Shown: one piece after another, positions 50,491 to 58,353 of the stretch
Layout of the letters: every line of letters begins with the position of its first letter
How positions within the stretch are numbered: position 1 is the stretch's first letter
From: Massilia frigida
GTDB lineage: Bacteria; Pseudomonadota; Gammaproteobacteria; Burkholderiales; Burkholderiaceae_D
Length of the DNA: 64,000 nucleotides
Direction of reading: 5' to 3'
Assembly: GCF_011682175.1 (NCBI RefSeq)
Contig: NZ_WHJG01000018.1
Location: forward strand, 1 to 64,000
Position numbers and translations under genes: made by a program
Notes under the pieces: generated by a model
What the model was told of the DNA's origin: nothing
Databases searched by the model: none
What the model saw: the letters and a program-made list of their open reading frames with translations, nothing else

Positions 50491-52755
50491 CTATTTCGTG
50501 TCGAAAGTGGTAACACCATCCCAGCCCGGGGCCGGCGGCTTGGCGCGGTAAAAGCCGATGCGGTCGAGGTAAAGCCGGTACAGGATGCAAGCAGGCTCGT
50601 CAGCAAGAAGCTGGTTGAGGATGACCTCGGCGGCGTCCCACTGCTGCGCGCGCACCAGCGCCAGTGCGCTGTGCCAGGTGGCCAGGCGCGCGCTGCCCGC
50701 GTCGTCCAGCGAGCCTGCCGGCCCGAGCGGCTCGAAGATGGCGACCGGTTCGTGCTTGCCCTTGACCCGCACCAGGTCCAGTTCGCGCCAGGCGAATTGC
50801 GGCGCGGCGTGGCGGCTCGCCTCGCCCGCCGCGATGCCCACGCCGTACACCTTGGTGATGCCTTCCAGGCGCGCGCCGAGGTTGACGGCGTCGCCCATCA
50901 CTGTATAGGCGCGGCGGATTTTCGACCCCATGTCGCCCACGTGCATCAAGCCGCTGTTGATGCCGATCCCCACCTTCAGGGGCGGCCAGCCGCGCGCCTG
51001 GAACGCGAGGTCGAGGCGCCCGGCGCCGGCCTGCATCAGGAGCGCCGTGGCCACCGCGCGCCGGGCATGGTCGGCAAAGGCCACCGGCGCGCCCCAGAAG
51101 GCCATGACGGCGTCGCCGATGTATTTATCGAGCGTGCCGCAGTGGCTGTCGCGGATATCTTCCGACATGGCGGTCAGGTACAGATTGATATATTCGCGCA
51201 GGACCTTGGGCGTGAGCTGCTCCGAGATGGTGGTAAAGCCGCGCACGTCGATGAACAGCACGGTCAGTTCGCGGCTTTCGCCATCCATGGTGTACTGCTC
51301 GGGATTTTCGGCCATCTCGGCCACCAGTTCGGGCGCGACGTACTCGCGAAAGCGCGACACCAGCGCCTGGCTCTTGCGCACCTCGACAAAGTAGCCGAAG
51401 CCGAGATTGAGCACGAACAGCGCCAGGATCAGCAGCACCAGCACGGCGGCGTTGAGCACCATGTCGGATTCATAATACAGGTAGAAATTGATGCCGATGG
51501 CCGCCGCCAGCGCCGCCGCCGTCAGCAGCACCGCACGCAGGGGCGTCAGCAGCGCCGGCACCAGCGCCAGCGCCAGGCCGAAGAGCAGCACTTGCAGGCA
51601 CTCGAACAGGTAGGCCTCGGACGGACGCGCCTTGAAGTCGTTGTCGAGGATCGACTTGAGCAGGTTGGCGTGCACCTCCACGCCCGGGTATTCGGGGTTG
51701 ACGGGCGTGACGCGCAGGTCGTTGATGCCGGGTGCGGTGGAGCCGACCAGCACCAGCGCGCCCTTTAACTGCGCGGGCGGCACCGCGCCGGTGAGCACGT
51801 CGGCCGCCGACACGTAGCGGAACGCGCCGCCACCCGGCCCGCCGCGCCCGCGAAACTGTATATAGGTGGTCAGTCCCTCGCCCACCGGAATGCGCAGCTG
51901 GCCGCGCGCCAGGAACAGCGAGATGAAGGCGGCGCTGCCGCTATCCTTTTGGGCATCCGACAGTTGCTCCACGGTGGTGTCGAAATACGGCGCGATGGCG
52001 CGCGCCTTGAGGTACACGGCCGCCGTGGCCAGCGACAGCGAGGGATAGTAGGCGTCGCCGATGCGCTGCAGCAGGATGGAGGAGCGGATCACGCCATCGG
52101 CATCGGTCGAGGCAGTAAAGATGCCGGCGCCGGCGGCGGCCTGCTGCAGGCGCGCGATATTGGCCTCGTAACCGTCCGAGGTGTAGGCCAGCAGCTCGCG
52201 CCCGTTCAGGCTCTCCAGGGTGAACGCGGGGGCCGGCAGCACGCCCTTGCGCAGCTTGTCCGATACGTTGTAGCCGAGGACCACGTTCTGGCCGCGCAGG
52301 GCCTCGGCCAGCAAGCCGTCGTAATCCATGCCGGCTTTCAGGCCGGCCAGCTGCGCCTTCAAGCCCGCCACCCCGGCCAGTTCATCGTTGGCCAGGCGTT
52401 CGAGCACGGCGTAGCCGGACGAGGTATCCGGCTCGGGAAAGGAAATGTCGAAACCGACCGCGCCCGCCCCATAGTGGCGCGTGAGCTGCGTCACCAGGTT
52501 GGCCTGGATATCGCGGCTCCACGGAAAGCGCCCGATCGCGGCCAGGCTTTTTTCATCGATATCGACGATCACCACGCGCGCATCGAGCACGGGCGCCTCG
52601 ATGCGCATGCGCAGGCCGGCCACGAAACCGTCCATGCGCTCGATCGAATCGCTGTGAAAAAAGCCCAGCGTGGACAGCGCCGCCGCCACGGTCAGGGCCA
52701 GCCCGAGCAGCCAGCGCGGACCGTACTTGCGCAGCATGCGCGCACGTTTTGTCAT
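50491..52755 (-). CDS. CHASE2-domain adenylate/guanylate cyclase
   Basis: 754 residues. One N-terminal membrane helix (WLLGLALTVAAALSTLGFF) is followed by a periplasmic CHASE2 domain (about 40-380: VVIVDIDEKSLAAIGRFPW, GFDISFPEPD, GALVLVGSTAPGINDL). Three closely spaced membrane helices follow (about 380-450). The class III cyclase domain starts near 490 with ELTVLFIDVRGFTTISEQ, carrying metal-binding Asp residues, then KYIGDAVMAFWG and VMGDAVNLGARLE. A short C-terminal region resembles a TPR helix pair. It makes cAMP or cGMP; the choice cannot be read safely. It lies directly upstream of the TpsB-TpsA-FecR genes on the same strand. Confidence 0.93.
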   Translation of the reverse strand: MTKRARMLRKYGPRWLLGLALTVAAALSTLGFFHSDSIERMDGFVAGLRMRIEAPVLDARVVIVDIDEKSLAAIGRFPWSRDIQANLVTQLTRHYGAGAVGFDISFPEPDTSSGYAVLERLANDELAGVAGLKAQLAGLKAGMDYDGLLAEALRGQNVVLGYNVSDKLRKGVLPAPAFTLESLNGRELLAYTSDGYEANIARLQQAAAGAGIFTASTDADGVIRSSILLQRIGDAYYPSLSLATAAVYLKARAIAPYFDTTVEQLSDAQKDSGSAAFISLFLARGQLRIPVGEGLTTYIQFRGRGGPGGGAFRYVSAADVLTGAVPPAQLKGALVLVGSTAPGINDLRVTPVNPEYPGVEVHANLLKSILDNDFKARPSEAYLFECLQVLLFGLALALVPALLTPLRAVLLTAAALAAAIGINFYLYYESDMVLNAAVLVLLILALFVLNLGFGYFVEVRKSQALVSRFREYVAPELVAEMAENPEQYTMDGESRELTVLFIDVRGFTTISEQLTPKVLREYINLYLTAMSEDIRDSHCGTLDKYIGDAVMAFWGAPVAFADHARRAVATALLMQAGAGRLDLAFQARGWPPLKVGIGINSGLMHVGDMGSKIRRAYTVMGDAVNLGARLEGITKVYGVGIAAGEASRHAAPQFAWRELDLVRVKGKHEPVAIFEPLGPAGSLDDAGSARLATWHSALALVRAQQWDAAEVILNQLLADEPACILYRLYLDRIGFYRAKPPAPGWDGVTTFDTK

Positions 52756-53000
52756 CGGTAAGAAGCTTGCATGAAGATCTACCCGCCCATCTCAGGATGC
52801 CGCCGAACCATTACTTGGCGGTAATTCGAGTGTAGCGCCCCCCGCCAGCCCTGTACACCGCCGCACGAAAAGCGTGGGCAAAAGGGCACGAAAGCGGGCG
52901 CGTCCGATTCCGCAGATAAATTGTGCAGCCATGCGCAGGCAAAACCGCTATGATCGACCGTAATTGCAACATCGACGATTTCGGCCATGAGAGTGACAAC

Positions 53001-53891
53001 ATGAAATTGCGCTTCTGGGGCGTGCGCGGCTCGATTCCTTCGCCGGGACCGCGCACCGCCCGCTATGGCGGCAACACCACCTGCATCGAAGTCGGCACCG
53101 ACGACGGCACCCTGATCATCCTCGATGGCGGCACCGGCATTTTCGCGCTGGCCCAGGACTTGCTCACGCGCTTGCCGGTGAACGCGAACATTTTCATCAC
53201 CCACAGCCACTGGGACCATATCCACGGCCTGCCCTTCTTCACGCCGCTGTTCATTCCCACCAGCCGGGTGTGCCTGCACGGGGCGCGCGACGAGGCCACC
53301 GGCCAGGGCATCGAACACATCATGGGCGTGCAGCTCCAGAACAGCTATTTTCCCGTCGGCGAAGCGCAGATGGCGGCCACCATCGAATACCGCACGCTCG
53401 AAGTCGGCGTGGCCGTCGCGGTCGGCGACGCGCTGGTCGGCAACGTGCTCATGAACCATCCGGTGACCAATCTGGGCTACCGCATCAGCTGCAACGGCAA
53501 GTCGCTGTTTTTCACCGGCGACCATGAACCCTTCTACAACCTGTATGCGCAGGACGACGCGCGCCATGCGCCCTACCAGCTGGAGATGGAACAGCGCCAG
53601 CGCGACATCGACCGCGCCATGCAGGGCGTCGACGCGCTCATCTACGATTGCTCGTACACGCGCGACGAATACCCGTCCAAGCGCGGCTGGGGGCACGGCA
53701 CCTTCGACGCCGCGCTGGAAGCCGCGGTGCGGGTCGGGGCGCGTACCCTGTACTGTACCCACCATGAACCGACCCGGGGCGACGACGAACTCGAAGCCGT
53801 CTTCGCCGACGCGCTCTTGCGCCACGGGCCGCTGCCCGCCGGCCTGCGCGTGGTGCTGGCCTACGAAGGCCTGGAAGTCGCATTGAACTGA
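53001..53891 (+). CDS. MBL-fold metallo-hydrolase (RNase Z/PhnP-like class)
   Basis: 296 residues from ATG 53001; an upstream frame is open but poor, and GAGAG precedes this ATG. The N-terminus KLRFWGVRGSIPSPGP is typical of this subgroup. The metal-binding motif is ITHSHWDHIHGLPFF (HxHxDH), with further ligands likely in FTGDHEP and TLYCTHHEP. Relatives include phosphodiesterases, some with cyclic-nucleotide activity. The GAF-bearing ATPase gene follows after 32 bp, so the two probably form an operon. The gene is divergent from the cyclase gene across 245 bp that contain an inverted repeat, ATTAC-N6-GTAAT (52811-52826). Confidence 0.9.
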   Translation: MKLRFWGVRGSIPSPGPRTARYGGNTTCIEVGTDDGTLIILDGGTGIFALAQDLLTRLPVNANIFITHSHWDHIHGLPFFTPLFIPTSRVCLHGARDEATGQGIEHIMGVQLQNSYFPVGEAQMAATIEYRTLEVGVAVAVGDALVGNVLMNHPVTNLGYRISCNGKSLFFTGDHEPFYNLYAQDDARHAPYQLEMEQRQRDIDRAMQGVDALIYDCSYTRDEYPSKRGWGHGTFDAALEAAVRVGARTLYCTHHEPTRGDDELEAVFADALLRHGPLPAGLRVVLAYEGLEVALN

Positions 53892-53923
53892 ACCTGGCTC
53901 TCCTGTCGAAAGCGAAAACACCC

Positions 53924-56293
53924 ATGAACGAAGCGGCAAGCGGCAAGCAAGGTGGTCACGACGAAGACACGGGCGCGCGCCTGGACTTCTCCAGGAGGCT
54001 GCAGGCGGTCACGAACAAGATTCATGCGACCGCCAATCTCGATGAAATCATGCTCGACCTGGGCATGGATTTTTGCGACCTGTTCGACTGCGACCGCTTC
54101 ACCCTGTACGCGGTCACGCCCGAAAAAGACCATATCGTCTCCAAGGTCAAGACTGGCCTGACCACCTTCCGCGAGCTGCGCCTGTCGATTTCGCCGAGCT
54201 CCATCGCCGGCTTCGTGGCCATGAGCCGCAAGCCCCTGAACATCCGCGACGCCTACGACGAGGAAGAACTGCAGCGCCTCGCGCCCGGCCTGCACTTCCA
54301 GAGCGGGGTGGACCAGCGCACCGGCTACCGCACGCGCGAGATGCTGGTGGCGCCGCTGCTGACGGTGCAGTCGCACGAACTGCTAGGCGTGATCCAGTTC
54401 ATCAACAACCGCAAGGGCGGACCGTTCTCCCGGGTGTGCGAGGAAGGCATGCGCGATCTGTGCGAAACCTTGTCGGTGGCCTTCAGCCAGCGCCTTAAAC
54501 CGCCGCAAACGGTGCGCACCAAATACGCAGGGCTGGTGCACGAAGCGGTGCTGTCGGCGCCCGAGCTGGAACTGGCCACGCGCTCGGCGCGCAAGAAGAA
54601 CCTCGATATCGAAGAAGTGCTGATCCGCGAGTTCCAGGTGCGCGCGCAGGCGATCGGTGAATCGCTGGCGAAGTTCTTCGGCACGCCGTATGAGCCGTAC
54701 AAGCCGGACCGGCTCAAGCCGGGCGAGCTGCTGCGCAACCTCAAGGCGCAGTATGTCGAAGAAAACCAGTGGCTGCCGCTCGAAGAAACCACCGAGGGCC
54801 TGGTGGTGATGGCGCTCGACCCGGAGCACATCAACACCAGCAAGATCGTCAACCAGATCTTCCCCAAGGCGAAATTGGTCTACCGCGTGACCACGCGCGA
54901 GGAATTCCGGCGCACCGCCGAACAGTTCTTCGGCGCCGCCGTCGATGCCGAAGGCGGCTCGGTGGGCGAGCTGCTGTCCGGGATGGACCAGGACGACATC
55001 GATGGCGAAGGCACGCTCGAGGTCTCGGCCGCCGTTGAAAATGAACTGGTCAAGCTGCTCAACAAGGTGATCACGGATGCCTACCGCCAGGGCGTGTCGG
55101 ACATCCACATCGAGCCGCTGCCGGGCAAGGGCAAGACCGGCATCCGCTTTCGCAAGGATGGCTCGCTGGTGCCCTACATTGAAATCCCGGCCAGCTACCG
55201 CAATGCGCTGGTCGCCCGCGTGAAGATCATGTGCGACCTCGATATTTCGGAGCGGCGCAAACCGCAGGACGGCAAGATCAAGTTCAAGAAATACGGCCCG
55301 CTCGACATCGAACTGCGCGTGGCGACCATTCCCTCGTCGGGCGGGGTGGAAGACATCGTGATGCGGATCCTGGCCGCCGGCGAGCCGATCCCGCTCGACA
55401 AGCTGGGCGTGCTGCCGTTTAACCTGGAGCGCCTGCGCGCGGCCATCGAAAAACCGTATGGCCTGTTTTTCGTGTGCGGGCCGACCGGCTCGGGCAAGAC
55501 TACCACCCTGCACTCGGTGCTCAGCCACCTCAATACGCCCGATACCAAGATCTGGACCGCCGAAGACCCGGTCGAGATCACGCAGAAGGGGCTGCGCCAG
55601 GTGCAGGTCAACCGCAAGGCGGGGCTCGATTTTGCGACCGTGATGCGGGCGTTCCTGCGGGCCGACCCGGACGTGATCATGGTCGGCGAAATGCGCGACA
55701 AGGAAACCGTCAGCATGGGCATCGAAGCCTCGCTCACCGGCCACCTGGTGCTGGCGACCCTGCACACCAACAGCGCGCCGGAATCGATCGTGCGCCTGCT
55801 CGACATGGGCATGGACCCGTTCAACTTTGCCGATGCATTGCTCGGCATCCTGGCGCAGCGCCTGGCCAAGCGCCTGTGCTCGTCGTGCAAGGTGGCCTAC
55901 CATCCCGACGCGGCCGAGGTGGAGCTGATGCTCACCGAATTTTGCACCGAACTGCTCACGACCGAGGCCTTCATCGCCGACCCGGACGCGGGACGCGCGC
56001 AGGTGCTGGCCGGGTGGCGCCAGCGCTATGCCAACTCAGACGGTCAATTCACCTTGTACCGCGCGGTCGGCTGCGCCGAGTGCAACAAGGGCTATCGCGG
56101 GCGGGTCGGCCTGCACGAACTGATGATCGGCACCGACAAGGTCAAGAAGCTGCTGCAGGAGCACAGCCGCGTGGCCGCCCTGCTCGCGGCGGCGCTGGAA
56201 GACGGCATGATGACGCTGAAAATGGACGGCATCGAGAAGGTGCTGTCGGGGATCACCGATATCAAGATGGTGCGCCAGGTGTGCATCAAATAA
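53924..56293 (+). CDS. GspE/PilB-like secretion ATPase with N-terminal GAF domain
   Basis: 789 residues. A GAF domain spans about 20-190 (CDLFDCDRFTLYAVTPE, ILGVIQFINNRKGG-like strand). A GspE_N-type domain (about 200-350: LDIEEVLIREFQVRAQAIGESLAKFF) leads into the ATPase with Walker A GPTGSGKTTTLH near 520, the Asp box SDIHIEPL, Walker B and the LATLHTNSAPESIVRL His box. A zinc-binding Cys4 (CSSCK and CAECNKGYRGRVG) lies in the C-terminal part. Such ATPases drive type II secretion or type IV pili, but no other subunit genes are nearby. The GAF domain suggests regulation by a small ligand, perhaps a cyclic nucleotide. A paralogue lies at 58354. Confidence 0.93.
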   Translation: MNEAASGKQGGHDEDTGARLDFSRRLQAVTNKIHATANLDEIMLDLGMDFCDLFDCDRFTLYAVTPEKDHIVSKVKTGLTTFRELRLSISPSSIAGFVAMSRKPLNIRDAYDEEELQRLAPGLHFQSGVDQRTGYRTREMLVAPLLTVQSHELLGVIQFINNRKGGPFSRVCEEGMRDLCETLSVAFSQRLKPPQTVRTKYAGLVHEAVLSAPELELATRSARKKNLDIEEVLIREFQVRAQAIGESLAKFFGTPYEPYKPDRLKPGELLRNLKAQYVEENQWLPLEETTEGLVVMALDPEHINTSKIVNQIFPKAKLVYRVTTREEFRRTAEQFFGAAVDAEGGSVGELLSGMDQDDIDGEGTLEVSAAVENELVKLLNKVITDAYRQGVSDIHIEPLPGKGKTGIRFRKDGSLVPYIEIPASYRNALVARVKIMCDLDISERRKPQDGKIKFKKYGPLDIELRVATIPSSGGVEDIVMRILAAGEPIPLDKLGVLPFNLERLRAAIEKPYGLFFVCGPTGSGKTTTLHSVLSHLNTPDTKIWTAEDPVEITQKGLRQVQVNRKAGLDFATVMRAFLRADPDVIMVGEMRDKETVSMGIEASLTGHLVLATLHTNSAPESIVRLLDMGMDPFNFADALLGILAQRLAKRLCSSCKVAYHPDAAEVELMLTEFCTELLTTEAFIADPDAGRAQVLAGWRQRYANSDGQFTLYRAVGCAECNKGYRGRVGLHELMIGTDKVKKLLQEHSRVAALLAAALEDGMMTLKMDGIEKVLSGITDIKMVRQVCIK

Positions 56294-56303
56294 GGGCCGC
56301 GCC

Positions 56304-57224
56304 TTACTGCATGATACGCACCACTTTGCCGACCACCTGGTTGGCGCGCACGAAGCCCCAATAGCGGCTGTCGTAACTGTTATCGCGATTGTCGCCCATG
56401 ACGAAGTAGTGACCGGGCGGGATCTCGCATTGCATCGCGATGGGGTCGTGCACGCAGTTTTCTTTCAACGCGAAATTGTCAGGCTCCTTGGCGCTGCGGG
56501 CATCGCCCGTGCGCAGCAAGGTTTGAAAGCGCACGTTGCCGAGTTGCTCTTCCATGCGCTGGAAGGCCACCAGCTGTTCCGGGTCCAGATAGGCATCGAG
56601 CTCGCGCACCCGGGTGGCGGCGCCGTTGACGAAGAGCTGGCGGTCGCGGTACGCGACCTTATCGCCCGGCAGCCCCACCAGGCGCTTGATGTATTGCTGG
56701 CTCGGATCACGTGGAAAATCGAACACGATCAGATCACCCCGCATCATTGGCGCGGAAATCGGACGCGATGCAAAGGTAAGCCCGAAGGTGCCGACATGCC
56801 CGTAGCCCCATTTCTGCACGATCAGATGGGCGCCCGATTGTATGGTTGGCGCCATCGACGTGGACGGCGCGCGAAAGGTCTCGTAAAAGCAGGCGCGCAC
56901 GCCGACAACGATGGTGAAATACGCCATCACGAGCGCCAGCAGGACATACCAGCGGGTGGACGCGGGCCTCGCCGCACGCAGCGGCGCGCGCGCGGCAATC
57001 CGGTAGGCCGCTATCATGCACGCCACCGCCAGCGCCACCTGGACCGCCACCATGATGGACGCGGAGCGGCGCCCGGGCAGCAGGAAAAAGATGGCGCACA
57101 ACAGCAGCACGATGCCGCCGAATACCAGCGCAGCCAGGCGCGGCGCGCCGGCGTAGACCAGACCGAGCGGGGAGAAAAAGATGTTCAGGCCAGTGGCGAT
57201 CCACTTGTTCGGCTTCCAGTTCAC
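56304..57224 (-). CDS. lepB: Signal peptidase I with an enlarged N-terminal membrane region
   Basis: 306 residues, GTG start at 57224 with GAAGGA upstream. The N-terminal 120 residues contain about four membrane segments, whereas the usual LepB has one or two. The serine-lysine dyad is present: Ser in APSTSMAPTIQSG and Lys in QYIKRLVGLPGDKV. The C-terminal GHYFVMGDNRDNSYDSR block is intact. It should cleave signal peptides on the outer face of the inner membrane. It converges on the GAF-ATPase gene with a 10-bp gap. Bacteria of this group usually have another lepB near lepA and rnc, so this is probably an extra copy. Confidence 0.9.
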   Translation of the reverse strand: MNWKPNKWIATGLNIFFSPLGLVYAGAPRLAALVFGGIVLLLCAIFFLLPGRRSASIMVAVQVALAVACMIAAYRIAARAPLRAARPASTRWYVLLALVMAYFTIVVGVRACFYETFRAPSTSMAPTIQSGAHLIVQKWGYGHVGTFGLTFASRPISAPMMRGDLIVFDFPRDPSQQYIKRLVGLPGDKVAYRDRQLFVNGAATRVRELDAYLDPEQLVAFQRMEEQLGNVRFQTLLRTGDARSAKEPDNFALKENCVHDPIAMQCEIPPGHYFVMGDNRDNSYDSRYWGFVRANQVVGKVVRIMQ

Positions 57225-57332
57225 GGCATTCCTTCACGATAATGTGCGGCATTCTCTCATGCAATTATGATCTGCCAGCAATATCGTTGCCCACGTGGCA
57301 CAATCGCGATTCACTCATCCACCATCAAGGCC

Positions 57333-57665
57333 ATGTACTCCTCTACTTTCATTTTCGGCACCAAGCATCTCGACGAAGAATTCCATCAGCTCGACAAAGT
57401 CATCGCCGACGCCGCCAAGGCGCTGCCCGGCTATCTGGGTGAAGAGGCGTGGGAAAATCGCACGACCGGCTTGTTCTCCAACGTGTATTACTGGGAGAGC
57501 CTGGAAGCGTTACAGGCGCTGATGCAGCACCCGGCACACCTGCAAGCCAAGGCGGCCCAGGCCAGATGGCTCGACGGCTATCACGTGGTGATTTCGGAGG
57601 TGGTGCGCACGTATGGGAATGCGGAGCTTGGACACCGCATGAACGTACCAGCCGTCAATCCTTGA
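57333..57665 (+). CDS. ABM-family dimeric alpha/beta-barrel protein
   Basis: 110 residues from ATG 57333, with AAGG just upstream; an earlier in-frame start lacks a Shine-Dalgarno. The pattern matches small monooxygenase-like proteins: a first strand SSTFIFGTK, a helix with HQLDKVIADAAKALPGYLG, VYYWESLEALQALMQHPAHLQAKA, then WLDGYHVVISEVVRTYG. The conserved His in QHPAH is common in the family. The function is unknown; oxidation of a phenolic substrate or haem handling are both possible. It is divergent from lepB across 108 bp. Confidence 0.8.
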   Translation: MYSSTFIFGTKHLDEEFHQLDKVIADAAKALPGYLGEEAWENRTTGLFSNVYYWESLEALQALMQHPAHLQAKAAQARWLDGYHVVISEVVRTYGNAELGHRMNVPAVNP

Positions 57666-57830
57666 ACGCATCAAATGAAGGGGAGATTGTTTCGTGCGGC
57701 TTTGTGACGTGCGATGGCAGCCCTGTCGACATACGCACCGGCTAAAGCGCCGAGCGCGGGCAGCGATTGACAGCGCCACCGCTGCGGCGCTACTCTGTGA
57801 TTCCGCCGCGCCCCACCGCTGCCGCGATTG

Positions 57831-58244
57831 ATGACGATGCTCCAGGCATTTCCCTTTCCGATCCGAACAGAATGCCCGCCAGGCGCCTGCGTGTGCCAGC
57901 GCGACGTCTTGCTCGCCGACGCCGACAGCGACACGCGCATCCTGCGCCTGACGCGCGAAGAAGAAAAGAAGCTGCTCGCGCACATCGACAATATCGCCAG
58001 CTACGACGAGCTGAACAAACTGGCCGAGCGCCTCAACAGCCAGCTCGGCGTGGTGCTGCGCATCACCCCGAGCAACAATGAAGTGCGCAGCGCGCGCGGC
58101 CTGAGCATCGTGCTGGCCGAGCGGCCGGGCCTGTGCCGCAAGACCCGCCAGGCGGTCCCCACCGCGATCCGGCGCTGCCTCGACAGGCATCCGGAAATCA
58201 TCTACGCCATCCTCGACGCGCACGACTTGCTCGGTCCCAACTGA
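57831..58244 (+). CDS. Conserved hypothetical protein upstream of the second GspE-like ATPase
   Basis: 137 residues from ATG 57831; a TTG at 57828 and an ATG at 57837 are alternatives. A Cys-rich start (CPPGACVCQRDVLLAD) is followed by a helical region RLTREEEKKLLAHIDNI and SYDELNKLAERL. A beta segment LGVVLRITPSNNEVRS precedes RPGLCRKTRQAVPTAIRRCLDRHPEI. The CVC-type motif with the later Cys might bind metal. I do not recognise a named family. It is co-directional with the ATPase gene and about 110 bp upstream of it. Confidence 0.7.
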   Translation: MTMLQAFPFPIRTECPPGACVCQRDVLLADADSDTRILRLTREEEKKLLAHIDNIASYDELNKLAERLNSQLGVVLRITPSNNEVRSARGLSIVLAERPGLCRKTRQAVPTAIRRCLDRHPEIIYAILDAHDLLGPN

Positions 58245-58353
58245 CACGGCGCCGGCCCGCCGGTTCGGCCCGCACGCGTGAGCGGGATCAAGCCAGCGTT
58301 GTCAAAAAATCTACATGCTAATGGTTTTCGCCGACCGCGATGACGGGAACCCC

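Noticed and set aside
52811-52826. Fourth copy of the direct-repeat box between the cyclase and MBL genes
   Set aside because: Only one GTAAT half lies in direct orientation; the other is inverted (ATTAC-N6-GTAAT), so the 7-4-7 pattern is not met.
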